Below, in pieces: positions 27,864 to 35,735 of a stretch of DNA of 54,701 nt (position 1 is the stretch's first letter; every line of letters begins with the position of its first letter). A program made the translations under genes and the position numbers. The notes under the pieces were generated by a model. That model saw only the letters and a program-made list of their open reading frames with translations, did not search any database and had not been told where the DNA came from. The stretch is from Bradyrhizobium sp. (GTDB taxonomy: Bacteria > Pseudomonadota > Alphaproteobacteria > Rhizobiales > Xanthobacteraceae), in contig NZ_JAUSLT010000108.1 of assembly GCF_030646015.1 (NCBI RefSeq), forward strand, positions 1 through 54,701, given 5' to 3'.

Positions 27864-28040
27864 TCCGTAGCCCGGATGGAGTGAAATGGTCGGCGCAAAG
27901 CGCCGGCCGATGAAGCGAAATCCGGGAGCGATGCAAGAAAAGTCCCGGATTGCGCCACCGGGCGGCGCGGAGCCTGTCATCGGGCGCGCATTCGCGCGAC
28001 CCGTTGGCACCGGCCCGTTTGGCTCCATCCGGGCTACGGA
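27864..28040. repeat. Mosaic palindromic intergenic element, 177 bp
   Basis: The ends are an 18-bp perfect inverted repeat (TCCGTAGCCCGGATGGAG at 27864-27881 and its complement at 28023-28040). Inside are further perfect palindromes: CGGCGC-AAA-GCGCCG (27891-27905) and AATCCGGGA with TCCCGGATT (27919-27951). It has no coding content. The GTAGCCCGGAT ends are of a type common between genes in Bradyrhizobium-like genomes. Confidence 0.8.
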
Positions 28041-28112
28041 TCCGGATTTGTGACCTCGGGGATTTGCGGATAGAAGGGGGCAGCGCCGAAGCCTTGCGCG
28101 CGCAATGATCGA

Positions 28113-29105
28113 ATGGAGCCTCTGGTGGCAGTTTCAATGCGGATAGGCACGCGCAAGAGCACCATGGCGCTGGCCCAAACCGAGGAAATTGCCCGGCGGC
28201 TGCGGGCCGCGGCGCCCGGGCTCGAGGTCGAAATCGTCAAGTTCGAAACCGTCGGCGATACCGACCAGACCAGCAAGCTGCTGATGCATGGCGGCAAGGG
28301 CGGCGCCTTCGTCGCCGAAATCCGCGCCGCCATACGCGCGGGCAAACTGCACGCCGCGATGCATTCGCTCAAGGACATGCCGGGCAACGAGGACACGCCG
28401 GGGTTGGTGATCGGCGCGACACTCGCGCGCGATCCGCCGACCGATGCGCTGGTGCTGCGGCCCGGCGTTTCATTCGAGGAGATCAGGCGCTCTGGCGGCA
28501 AGGGTTTTCGGATCGGCACCAATGCGGTGCGCCGCGCCGCCTATGCGCGGCGGCTGTTACCGGAAATCGAGGTGATTCACTTTCGCGGCGCCGCCGACAC
28601 CCGTGTGCGCAAGCTCGACAACCGCGAGCTGCAGCGGCTGCCCGGCGGCGGCGAGGTCGGTCCGGCCGACGCCTTGATCATGGCGCGCTCCGGACTGGAG
28701 CGCGTCGGTCTTTCGAACCGGATCGCCCATGAATTCTCGCCGCGCGAAATGCTGCCGGCGGCAGGGCAGGGCATCGTCGCGGTGGAATGCGCCGCCGGCG
28801 ACTGGCAGACCCGGGGCTATCTGTCCTTGATCGACGATCCCTGGGCGCATCTGAGTTGCGACGCCGAGCGCGAGGTGTTGTGGGTGCTCAACGGTCACTG
28901 CAACTCGCCGATCGCGGGCTATTCCGAAATCGACGGCGTGCAGATGACGCTGACCGCCTCGGTGCTGGACGAAGCCGGCGGGCACTTCATCGAAGTCACG
29001 CGCGAAGGCCCGGCCGATCGCCCGCGGGAGTTGGGCCGCGCGGTCGGGCTCGAACTGCTGCACAAGGGCGCGGCCGAGATCATCGAGCGCAGCCGGCCGG
29101 TGTGA
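28113..29105 (+). CDS. hemC: Hydroxymethylbilane synthase, divergent form
   Basis: The product is 330 residues; the family is usually 300-315. It polymerises four porphobilinogens to hydroxymethylbilane in haem and tetrapyrrole synthesis. Visible landmarks are RIGTRKSTMALAQ at the start (classically RIGTRGSPLALAQ), MHSLKDMPG with the catalytic Asp (D88), FRGAADTRVRKLDN, LPAAGQGIVAVEC and the dipyrromethane-anchoring Cys in NGHCNSPIAGY (C263). Core residues are kept, but the wording differs from the standard alphaproteobacterial HemC, so it may be a second copy. GTG 28125, with GGAG at good spacing, is an alternative start. It is convergent with hemE. Confidence 0.85.
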   Translation: MEPLVAVSMRIGTRKSTMALAQTEEIARRLRAAAPGLEVEIVKFETVGDTDQTSKLLMHGGKGGAFVAEIRAAIRAGKLHAAMHSLKDMPGNEDTPGLVIGATLARDPPTDALVLRPGVSFEEIRRSGGKGFRIGTNAVRRAAYARRLLPEIEVIHFRGAADTRVRKLDNRELQRLPGGGEVGPADALIMARSGLERVGLSNRIAHEFSPREMLPAAGQGIVAVECAAGDWQTRGYLSLIDDPWAHLSCDAEREVLWVLNGHCNSPIAGYSEIDGVQMTLTASVLDEAGGHFIEVTREGPADRPRELGRAVGLELLHKGAAEIIERSRPV

Positions 29106-29111
29106 GTTTTT

Positions 29112-29254
29112 CTTCCCCTCCCCCCTTGTGGGAGAGGGTGGCTGCGATGCGAAGCATCGCAGACGGGTGAGGGGTTGCCTCAACGAGCACTGCGCCAGCG
29201 GATAGAACCCCTCATCCGGCGCTTCGCGCCACCTTCTCCCACAAGGGGAGAAGG
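29112..29254. repeat. Mosaic palindromic element between hemC and hemE
   Basis: Outer arms (29122-29142 and 29228-29248) match at 20 of 21 positions as an inverted repeat. A second pair, TGAGGGGTT (29168-29176) and AACCCCTCA (29207-29215), is nested inside. Each flank carries a tight hairpin, TGCGATGC-GAA-GCATCGCA (29143-29161) and GGCGC-TTC-GCGCC (29218-29230). It can fold symmetrically on either strand and separates two convergent genes, so it may also act as a bidirectional terminator. Confidence 0.8.
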
Positions 29255-29270
29255 AAGAAGGCGCTTCGCC

Positions 29271-30317
29271 TCACCCCCTGTAAGCCCGCACCCGCTGCAC
29301 CATCTGCTCGACATGCGCGATCGGGGTTTCCGGCTGGATGCCGTGGCCGAGGTTGAAGATGAAGCGACCGCCGGCAAAATTCGCCAGCACGTCGTCGACC
29401 GCGCGGTCCAGCGCCTCGCCACCGGCGATCAGCACCAGCGGATCGAGATTGCCTTGCACGGCGACCTTGCTCTGCACGCGCTCGCGGATCAGCGACGGCT
29501 CGGCCGCCCAGTCGATGCTGACGCCATCGACGCCGGTGGCCTCGACATAGCCCGGCAGCTGCGCACCGGCGCCGCGGGGGAAGCCGATGATCTTCGCATC
29601 CGGCGCCTGCCGGCGGACGCCTTCGACGATCCGCCGGGTCGGCTCCACCGACCAGCGCTGGAATTCGCGCGGCGGTAGCACGCCGGCCCAGGTGTCGAAA
29701 ATCTGCAGCACGTCGGCGCCGGCCTTGAGCTGTCCCAGCAGATAATGGATCGAGTTCTCGACCAGCACGTCGATGATCTTTGAAAACGCCTCGGGGTGGC
29801 GATAGGCCATCATCCGTGCCGGCGCCTGGTCGGGCGTGCCCTGTCCGGCCACCATGTAGGTCGCGACCGTCCACGGCGCGCCGCAGAAGCCGATCAGCGC
29901 GATTTTGGGATCGAGCTCGCGGCGCACGCGGCGCAATGCCTCATAGACCGGCTCCAACCTGGAGAAGTCGCCCTTCGAGGCCAGCGTGCCGACCTTGTCC
30001 GGTGTGTCCATGGGGTCGAGCCGCGGCCCTTCGCCGACTTCGAACCGCACCGAACGGCCGAGCGCGTAAGGGATCACCAGAATATCCGAGAAGATGATGG
30101 CGGCGTCGAAGCTGAAGCGGCGGATCGGCTGCAGCGTCACCTCCGCGGCATACTCCGGCGTGAAGCACAGGTCGAGAAAGCCGCCGGCCTTGGCGCGCAG
30201 TTCGCGATACTCGGGCAGGTAACGGCCGGCCTGCCGCATCATCCAGAGCGGCGGAACCGGCTGCCTGCGGCCCGAAAGAACTTCGACAAAGCGTTTTGTG
30301 GCAGGGATCTGGGTCAA
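29271..30317 (-). CDS. hemE: Uroporphyrinogen decarboxylase
   Basis: The product is 348 residues, the normal size. It removes four acetate carboxyls from uroporphyrinogen III to give coproporphyrinogen III. The diagnostic N-terminal block [20 protein letters not shown] (about 22-41) is present, with [12 protein letters not shown] carrying the catalytic Asp, [13 protein letters not shown] and the C-terminal [12 protein letters not shown]. The start codon is TTG at 30317; I see no better upstream or downstream start consistent with family length. It is convergent with hemC, its neighbour in the same pathway. Confidence 0.94.
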   Translation of the reverse strand: MTQIPATKRFVEVLSGRRQPVPPLWMMRQAGRYLPEYRELRAKAGGFLDLCFTPEYAAEVTLQPIRRFSFDAAIIFSDILVIPYALGRSVRFEVGEGPRLDPMDTPDKVGTLASKGDFSRLEPVYEALRRVRRELDPKIALIGFCGAPWTVATYMVAGQGTPDQAPARMMAYRHPEAFSKIIDVLVENSIHYLLGQLKAGADVLQIFDTWAGVLPPREFQRWSVEPTRRIVEGVRRQAPDAKIIGFPRGAGAQLPGYVEATGVDGVSIDWAAEPSLIRERVQSKVAVQGNLDPLVLIAGGEALDRAVDDVLANFAGGRFIFNLGHGIQPETPIAHVEQMVQRVRAYRG

Positions 30318-30424
30318 GCGTGGTTCCGTGGTTCGACAGCTGTAATGGCCGCTCCTGATACACTGCCGTCGCGGTCTTGGCCACGGTCACCGGGCGGACG
30401 ATTGACCTCCCAAATCCATCGGCA

Positions 30425-32278
30425 TCACCGCTGGAAGACGTAGGTGCCTGGAGCATCCTCGATCGGCGCATAACCTTTTTCGCGGGCGCCCATGGCAGGC
30501 GGCGACACGCGTTCCGGCGCGGAATGGCTGGCGAGCCATTGCGCCCAATCCACCCACCATGATCCGTCTTTCGACCCGGCCGCCGCAGCCCACTCGTCCG
30601 GGTCGAGACAGGTATCGGCGTTACGCTTGAAAGCGATGCGAAAATGCCGATGCGGGTGGCCGGGCTCGCTGACGATGCCGGCGTTGTGTCCGCCGCTCGT
30701 GAGCACGAAGGTGACGTCGGTATCGGTGAGATAGTGAATCTTGTAGACCGACCGCCATGGCGCGACATGATCGCGCTCGGTTCCGACGACGAACATCGGC
30801 GCGCGGATGTTCTGGAGTGCGGCCGTTCGTCCGTCGACCATGAAGCTGCCCGCCGCGAGCTCGTTGTCGAGATAGAGCCGCTGCAGATACTCCGCATGCA
30901 TCTTGTAGGGCATGCGGGTGGAGTCGGCGTTCCACGCCATCAGATCGGTCATCGGCATCCGCTCGCCCATCATGTATTCGTGCACGAGCCGCGACCAGAT
31001 CAGGTCGTTGGTGCGCAGAAGCTCGAAGGAGCCTGCCATCTGGTCGGCGGAGAGATAGCCCTTGTTCCACATCATGCTCTCCAGAAAATGCATCTGGCTG
31101 TGGTCGATGAAGAGGGCGAGCTCACCGGGTTTGGTGAAGTCGGTCTGGGCTGCGAGCAGAGTGACGGTCGCCAGGCGGTCGTCGCCGGCGCGGGCCATGG
31201 CGGCGGACGCGATCGATAGCAGCGTTCCGCCAAGGCAATACCCCGTCGCATGGACCTTGCGCCCGGGAACGATGGCGCTGACGGCCTCGAGCGCGGCCAT
31301 GACGCCGGAACGCCGGTAGTCGTCCAGGGTAAGCTCGCGATCTTCGGCGCCTGGATTGCGCCAGGAGATGCAGAAGACGGTGTGGCCCCGTCCGACCAGA
31401 TAGCGGACGAGCGAGTTCTGCGGCGACAGATCGAGAATGTAGTACTTCATGATCCAGGCCGGCACGATCAGCACCGGCTCGGCCATGACCGTCTCCGTCG
31501 ATGGCGCATATTGAATCAGTTCGATCAGGTGGTTCCGGTAAACGACCTTTCCGGGCGTGACGGCGACCTCTTTGCCGGCCCTGAAATTCTCGGTGCCCAT
31601 CGGTGGCTGCCTGCTGATCAGCCGGCTGGCGTCCTCCACCCAGTTCTGGAACCCGCGGATGAGGTTGGCCCCGCCGGTCTCGACGGTCTTCTCGATCACT
31701 TCGGGGTTGGTGAACGGGAAGTTCGACGGCGAGAACATGTCGAGGAACTGACGCGCGGCGAACGACACCACCTCTTCATGGTGCGGCGCGACGCCGGGCA
31801 CTTCGCGGGTGACGTTGTGCCACCATTGCTGATTGAGCAGGAAGGCTTGAGCCAGGAAATTGTAGGGTTGCTTGTGCCATCCCTCGGCGCGAAACCGGTA
31901 GTCGCCCGGCAACGGCTCGATGCACGGCGGCGCATCGGGATTGCGTGCTGCAGCTGTGCAGTGAGCCATCAGACGAGCCGCTTTCCGTGACGCCTTGTCG
32001 ATCAATTCCAGGCGTTTCCCGGGAGCCGACGCAAGATGAATGGACCAGTCAAAGAAGGCGAGGGCCAGCGACGCCGGAGAAATTCCTCCGGTCGACTGCG
32101 CGGTAAGCGCTTCGCGCATCCGGTCGATGGCGCGGAAGGCTTCGCTGCCGACGCTTTCCTCGGCCGGCGGCAACGATACTGATCGAGTCTGCACTGACGG
32201 AGCCTGCACGGACGGAGCCTGCAAGGACGGAGCCAGTTCCGTCTTCGTCGAAGGAAATACCAAACTCTTTCTGGACAT
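30425..32278 (-). CDS. phaC: Class I-type polyhydroxyalkanoate synthase
   Basis: The product is 617 residues with an alpha/beta-hydrolase core. The lipase-like box is GYCLGGT with the catalytic Cys at about 348, the Asp is in GTERDHVAP and the His in SGGHNAGIV. NFLAQAFLLNQQWWHNVTREVPGV is typical of PHA synthases. It polymerises hydroxyacyl-CoA into storage polyester granules. Residues ~15-30 contain a short Ala-Pro-Ser-Val-Gln repeat coded by a 15-bp tandem repeat. I prefer ATG 32278; an in-frame start at 32377 would add 33 basic residues. A FixK/FNR-like box lies 230 bases upstream. Confidence 0.9.
   Translation of the reverse strand: MSRKSLVFPSTKTELAPSLQAPSVQAPSVQTRSVSLPPAEESVGSEAFRAIDRMREALTAQSTGGISPASLALAFFDWSIHLASAPGKRLELIDKASRKAARLMAHCTAAARNPDAPPCIEPLPGDYRFRAEGWHKQPYNFLAQAFLLNQQWWHNVTREVPGVAPHHEEVVSFAARQFLDMFSPSNFPFTNPEVIEKTVETGGANLIRGFQNWVEDASRLISRQPPMGTENFRAGKEVAVTPGKVVYRNHLIELIQYAPSTETVMAEPVLIVPAWIMKYYILDLSPQNSLVRYLVGRGHTVFCISWRNPGAEDRELTLDDYRRSGVMAALEAVSAIVPGRKVHATGYCLGGTLLSIASAAMARAGDDRLATVTLLAAQTDFTKPGELALFIDHSQMHFLESMMWNKGYLSADQMAGSFELLRTNDLIWSRLVHEYMMGERMPMTDLMAWNADSTRMPYKMHAEYLQRLYLDNELAAGSFMVDGRTAALQNIRAPMFVVGTERDHVAPWRSVYKIHYLTDTDVTFVLTSGGHNAGIVSEPGHPHRHFRIAFKRNADTCLDPDEWAAAAGSKDGSWWVDWAQWLASHSAPERVSPPAMGAREKGYAPIEDAPGTYVFQR
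32181..32234 (-). repeat. 15-bp tandem repeat inside phaC
   Basis: Two near-identical 15-base units (GACGGAGCCTGCACG at 32196, then at 32211) are followed by nine bases of a third and preceded by a degenerate copy (about 11 of 15). On the coding strand they specify repeated Ala-Pro-Ser-Val/Leu-Gln. The number of units may vary between strains. Confidence 0.8.
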
Positions 32279-32507
32279 AACCCTTTTCCAAAGCTGTGGG
32301 CGTCTGCGTTCACCCGATGAACGAGTCGCAGTCGGGGACCTGCGCGAAGAGACTTTCGTTTGAGCCGAAGCAGTCACGCACGCAAGAGATATCGACGTCG
32401 GCCGCGGTCCCGCATTCCTGCCTCATCACAAAAGTGTCACGAAAGCCGCGGCACCGCGCGCAGAAACCGCTGATGAAAACCGTGTATCCAGAGCTGGTCA
32501 ATAACTG

Positions 32508-32521
32508 TTGACCTGGATCAA
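32508..32521 (-). promoter_or_regulatory. FixK/FNR-type box before phaC
   Basis: TTGAT-CCAG-GTCAA on the minus strand (TTGA-N6-TCAA; 9 of 10 FNR positions) lies between the convergently placed end of the MocR gene and phaC. A GATACA hexamer at 32488-32483 sits where a -10 element would be for a start near 32473. That would give phaC a leader of nearly 200 bases from ATG 32278, or about 95 from the alternative start at 32377. Confidence 0.55.
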
Positions 32522-32541
32522 GTTGCTGACGCCGCCGTCGT

Positions 32542-33912
32542 TCAGACGAACGAGATCGCTTCGGCCATCTCGAGAATGCGCCGGATTTCGATCAGCGCGC
32601 GCTCGAGGTCGGCTTCGGTGGCGGGTGCCCCGAGACAGAGCCGCACGCCGAGGCTTTCGTTCTCCATGCGGCGCAACGCGCCGGGTGGGGCCAGCGTGAT
32701 GCCGGCCTGGGCGGCCTGCGCGATCAGCGCCGCCAGTGTGCGGCCTGCAGGCAGCGGCAGCCAGAGATGAAAGCCCGGAACATTGTTGGTGGCCGGCAGC
32801 CATTCCCCAAGCACTCGCCGGGCGATGGCGTCACGCACCGCGGCCTTGTCGCGCTTCAGCCTGGCCTGCCGTGCCAGCCCGCCATTGTGGATCAGTCGCG
32901 CCACCACTTCGGCCATCACGGGCACCGCCATCCAGCCGGTGGCGCGCAACGCGTTGATGGCGCGATCGCGAAACGCTTCCGGCGCGATCATCGCGGCGAT
33001 GCGCAGGCCCGGCGCCAGGCATTTGGCGAAACTGACGATGTAGAAACTGCGTTCGGGAATCAGCCGCGAGATCGGGGGGAGCGGCGGTGACAGCAGATAT
33101 CCGTAGGCGTCATCCTCCAGTAGCCAGGCGTCGTGCCGGCGCACGATCCCGGCGATCTCCTGCCGGCGCGACAGCGGCATCACCGATCCCGTAGGGGTCT
33201 GCAGCGTCGGCATGCAATAGAGCACGCGCGCGCGCGTTTCGGTGAATGCGCGATCGAGATTTTCCGGGATCAGCCCGTGCGCGTCGGTGGCGACGCCGTG
33301 CAGCCGATAGCCCGACTGCGCCGACAGCGCCAGCATGCCGGAATAGGTGTAGCTCTCGGTCAGCACGGTGTCGCTGGATGCTGCGACCATGCCGAGCGCG
33401 ATCGACAGCGCATGCTGCCCGCCATGGGTGATGAAGAGCTGGTCGGCATCCGTGGTGACGCCGAGCGAAGTCAGCCAGGTCGCCATCGCCTCGCGATGCC
33501 TTGGTAGACCCTGGTGCGGCAAATAACCGAGCAGGTTCGACAACTCGCCGTCGGCGACGATGTCCGACAGCACGGATGCAATGACGTCGTCCTCGCCGGT
33601 ATAGGGCGGGACATTCAGCGCCAGGTTGATCGTCGCCTCCGACGCGCCGGGGCCGCGCGCTTCCGGCCGCCGCCGCTGCACGAAGGTGCCGCGCCCGACT
33701 TCGCCTGATATCAATCCGCGCTGTTCGGCTTCCGCATAGGCCTTTGAAATGGTCCCGACGCTGAGATCGAGCCGCTGCGCCATGTCACGCTGCGGCAATA
33801 GCCGCATGCCGGGCTTGACCCGGCCGGCGCCGATATCGGCCTCGAGTGCGGCAACGAAGGCGAGATAGCGTGGCCCGGGGAGCGAGGCGAGGCTGGGTAC
33901 CCAGTCGGTCAT
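32542..33912 (-). CDS. MocR-type regulator (GntR helix-turn-helix plus aminotransferase domain)
   Basis: The product is 456 residues. A GntR winged helix (about 13-80; PQRDMAQRLDLSVGTISKAYAEAEQRGLI) is joined to a fold-type I aminotransferase-like domain with the PLP-binding Lys in SFAKCLAPGLR (K297) and the ring-contacting Asp in LLEDDAYGYL. MocR proteins use PLP or its adduct with an amino compound as signal and usually regulate the divergent gene. Here that is the molybdenum hydroxylase operon starting at 34333. Two direct repeats (TTTGATACAG, TTTGGTACAG) lie 52 bases apart in the shared intergenic region. The effector is unknown. Confidence 0.9.
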   Translation of the reverse strand: MTDWVPSLASLPGPRYLAFVAALEADIGAGRVKPGMRLLPQRDMAQRLDLSVGTISKAYAEAEQRGLISGEVGRGTFVQRRRPEARGPGASEATINLALNVPPYTGEDDVIASVLSDIVADGELSNLLGYLPHQGLPRHREAMATWLTSLGVTTDADQLFITHGGQHALSIALGMVAASSDTVLTESYTYSGMLALSAQSGYRLHGVATDAHGLIPENLDRAFTETRARVLYCMPTLQTPTGSVMPLSRRQEIAGIVRRHDAWLLEDDAYGYLLSPPLPPISRLIPERSFYIVSFAKCLAPGLRIAAMIAPEAFRDRAINALRATGWMAVPVMAEVVARLIHNGGLARQARLKRDKAAVRDAIARRVLGEWLPATNNVPGFHLWLPLPAGRTLAALIAQAAQAGITLAPPGALRRMENESLGVRLCLGAPATEADLERALIEIRRILEMAEAISFV

Positions 33913-33981
33913 GTCTCGTTATCCGCGGGACGTCGTTGCGAGTCATTCGATGAGTAGTACAATTGAAGGATTGTTGCAATA

Positions 33982-34043
33982 TTTGATACAGGCTGATGGC
34001 CATTTTCGGCCCAATCCAGTCGTTGCAGCCGGGTTTGGTACAG
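33982..34043. promoter_or_regulatory. Paired direct repeats, candidate MocR operator
   Basis: TTTGATACAG (33982) and TTTGGTACAG (34034) match at 9 of 10 positions, are in the same orientation and have start-to-start spacing of 52 bases, close to five helical turns. MocR dimers characteristically bind widely spaced direct repeats on one face of the DNA, so these are the best operator candidates for the adjacent regulator. Confidence 0.5.
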
Positions 34044-34151
34044 TTATGGCATTGTTATATTGAGATTTTCTCCAAGACCTTCAGTGATTGTTCATTTGTC
34101 AAATTGCACCAACTCAATCACACATAATTCGTCGATTGCCTCAGTTTGGGT

Positions 34152-34180
34152 TTGACAATTTCCGGCCGTGGCTTCTATCG
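34152..34180 (+). promoter_or_regulatory. Candidate promoter of the molybdenum hydroxylase operon
   Basis: A perfect TTGACA (34152-34157) is followed after 17 bases by CTATCG (34175-34180). The -35 is consensus and the -10 weak, as expected of an activator-dependent promoter. It lies 109 bases downstream of the second direct repeat and about 150 bases before the first start codon. Confidence 0.4.
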
Positions 34181-34332
34181 TTCGAGCCAAGGCAGCGCTT
34201 CGCACAAGCTGTCCGCAACAATGGGAGCGCGTGTTGAACGGTCCAATCCGGATCCCCGAGGCCGCAAAAGCCTGTACCGGAAATGCGATGCTCTCGTTGC
34301 CGGCGATCGCCGGCCTGCCGCGGGGCTAGCGG

Positions 34333-35217
34333 ATGAAGCCCGCACCCTTCGATTATGTCAGGCCGGAGACGCTCGCCGAAGCCTGTGCGCTGCTGGCCGG
34401 CGACGAGGATGCGCGGGTTATCGCCGGCGGACAGACGCTGGTGCCGATGCTGGCGATGCGGCTGGCGCGTCCCGCAAAACTGATCGATATTTTGCGCCTG
34501 CCGGAGCTTGCGGGGATCCGCGAGGAAGACGGCGCGGTCATCGTCGGCGCCACCACGCGCCAGGCGATAGCCGAGCGCGATCCCGTGATCCGCGCCTCGG
34601 TGCCGATGCTGGCCCGGGTGCTGCCATGGGTCGGACATCCGCCGACCCGCAACCGCGGCACTGTCGGCGGCTCGATCGCCAATGCCGATCCGTCGGCCGA
34701 GATTCCGCTGGTTGCCGTCACGCTCGGCGCCGAGATCCTGCTGGCTACTCCCGATGGCCCGGCATCGATGTCATCGGATGACTTCTTCATCGGGCCGATG
34801 CTGACGACGATCGGGCAGGGCGAGTGCGTGCGCGCGATCCGCTTTCCAGTCTGGCCGCATAAGCGCATCGGTACGGGCTTTTTCGAGATCAGCGCGCGCA
34901 AGTCGGATTTTGCCTTCGTTGCGGCCGCCGCACAGGTCGCGCTCGATGACGACGGTCACTGCCTTGAAGTCGCGCTCGGCGTCGGCGGCGTCGGCGACCG
35001 GCCGTTGCGGCTCGATGTATCCCAGCTCAATGGCACCAGACTGGATGCCGCATCGATATCCGGCGCGATCAACGCCGCATCCGGCGACATCGACGCGATG
35101 AGCGACTTGCACGCCAGCGCCGCCTATCGCCGCCGTGTCGCGGTCACGCTTGGCATTCGCGCCCTCGAAGCGGCGCGCGACAACGCCGCTGCTACGCAAA
35201 GGAAGGGCGCGCGATGA
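34333..35217 (+). CDS. Molybdenum hydroxylase FAD-binding (medium) subunit
   Basis: The product is 294 residues and matches the CoxM/XdhB medium subunit, which carries FAD and passes electrons from the iron-sulfur subunit to an acceptor. FAD-binding motifs are AGGQTLVPMLAMR near 35-47 and NRGTVGGSIANADPSAE near 109-125, both typical of the family. GGGG precedes the ATG. It is the first gene of an eight-gene operon; the next subunit starts within its stop codon (ATGA at 35214). Confidence 0.92.
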   Translation: MKPAPFDYVRPETLAEACALLAGDEDARVIAGGQTLVPMLAMRLARPAKLIDILRLPELAGIREEDGAVIVGATTRQAIAERDPVIRASVPMLARVLPWVGHPPTRNRGTVGGSIANADPSAEIPLVAVTLGAEILLATPDGPASMSSDDFFIGPMLTTIGQGECVRAIRFPVWPHKRIGTGFFEISARKSDFAFVAAAAQVALDDDGHCLEVALGVGGVGDRPLRLDVSQLNGTRLDAASISGAINAASGDIDAMSDLHASAAYRRRVAVTLGIRALEAARDNAAATQRKGAR

Positions 35218-35735
35218 AAGTCGATCTGCGCATCAATGGCATCAATCGTTCCGCCGAGGTCGAGCCGCGCAAGACGCTGCTCGACGTGCTGCGCGAGAAT
35301 TTTCTGCTCAACGGCACCCATGCCGGCTGCGAGCATGGCGTCTGCGGCGCCTGCACGGTGCTGGTCGATGGCGAGCCGGTGCGGTCCTGCCTGATGTTCG
35401 CGGTGCAGGCCGACGGCTACGAGATCACCACCATCGAGGGCCTGGCGCCGGCGCCGGGCGAACTCAGCGTGATCCAGGATGCCTTCTGCGAAACCCATGG
35501 CCTGCAGTGTGGTTACTGCACGCCGGGCATGATCCTGGCCGCGCATGCCTTGTTGCAGAACACGCTGACGCCGACCCGCGAAGACATTGCCGAGGCGATC
35601 TCCGGCAATATTTGCCGCTGCACCGGCTACGGGCAAATCATCGAGGCGGTGCAGTTTGCCGCCGACCGCCTGCGCGTCGCCAATACGCCGCGCCCGGCGG
35701 CATTGGCGGAAAAGCCAATCGTGGAGGCGAAATGA
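35214..35735 (+). CDS. Molybdenum hydroxylase [2Fe-2S] (small) subunit
   Basis: The product is 173 residues. The plant-type cluster uses Cys 39, 44, 47 and 59 (CEHGVCGAC...C). The C-terminal four-helix domain binds the second cluster through Cys 99, 102, 134 and 136 (CGYC...CRC). It transfers electrons from the molybdenum centre to FAD. A ~10-residue tail after residue 160 is longer than strictly needed. It overlaps its neighbours by four bases on both sides (ATGA), so the three subunits should be made in equal amounts. Confidence 0.95.
   Translation: MKVDLRINGINRSAEVEPRKTLLDVLRENFLLNGTHAGCEHGVCGACTVLVDGEPVRSCLMFAVQADGYEITTIEGLAPAPGELSVIQDAFCETHGLQCGYCTPGMILAAHALLQNTLTPTREDIAEAISGNICRCTGYGQIIEAVQFAADRLRVANTPRPAALAEKPIVEAK

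Larger units (their letters stand above)
33913..34332. other. 420-bp divergent intergenic region
   Basis: There is no convincing gene. It is more AT-rich than its surroundings up to about 34160 and holds the direct repeats TTTGATACAG (33982-33991) and TTTGGTACAG (34034-34043), and a TTGACA promoter element near 34152. The second half is GC-rich again and resembles coding sequence in places, but no frame is family-like. It is probably a long leader of the 34333 operon. Confidence 0.6.

Noticed and set aside
29112..29254. Possible small structured RNA gene
   Set aside because: The symmetry on both strands and likeness to other intergenic mosaics in the window fit a dispersed repeat better than an RNA gene; no promoter or T-run is seen.
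30301..30317. TTGACCCAGATCCC at the hemE start as a sixth FixK/FNR box
   Set aside because: Only the left half-site matches, and it lies inside the hemE coding start.
34146..34781. Plus-strand 211-codon frame overlapping the start of the hydroxylase operon
   Set aside because: It overlaps the FAD-subunit gene in another frame and is composed of Arg/Ala/Gly-rich sequence without motifs.
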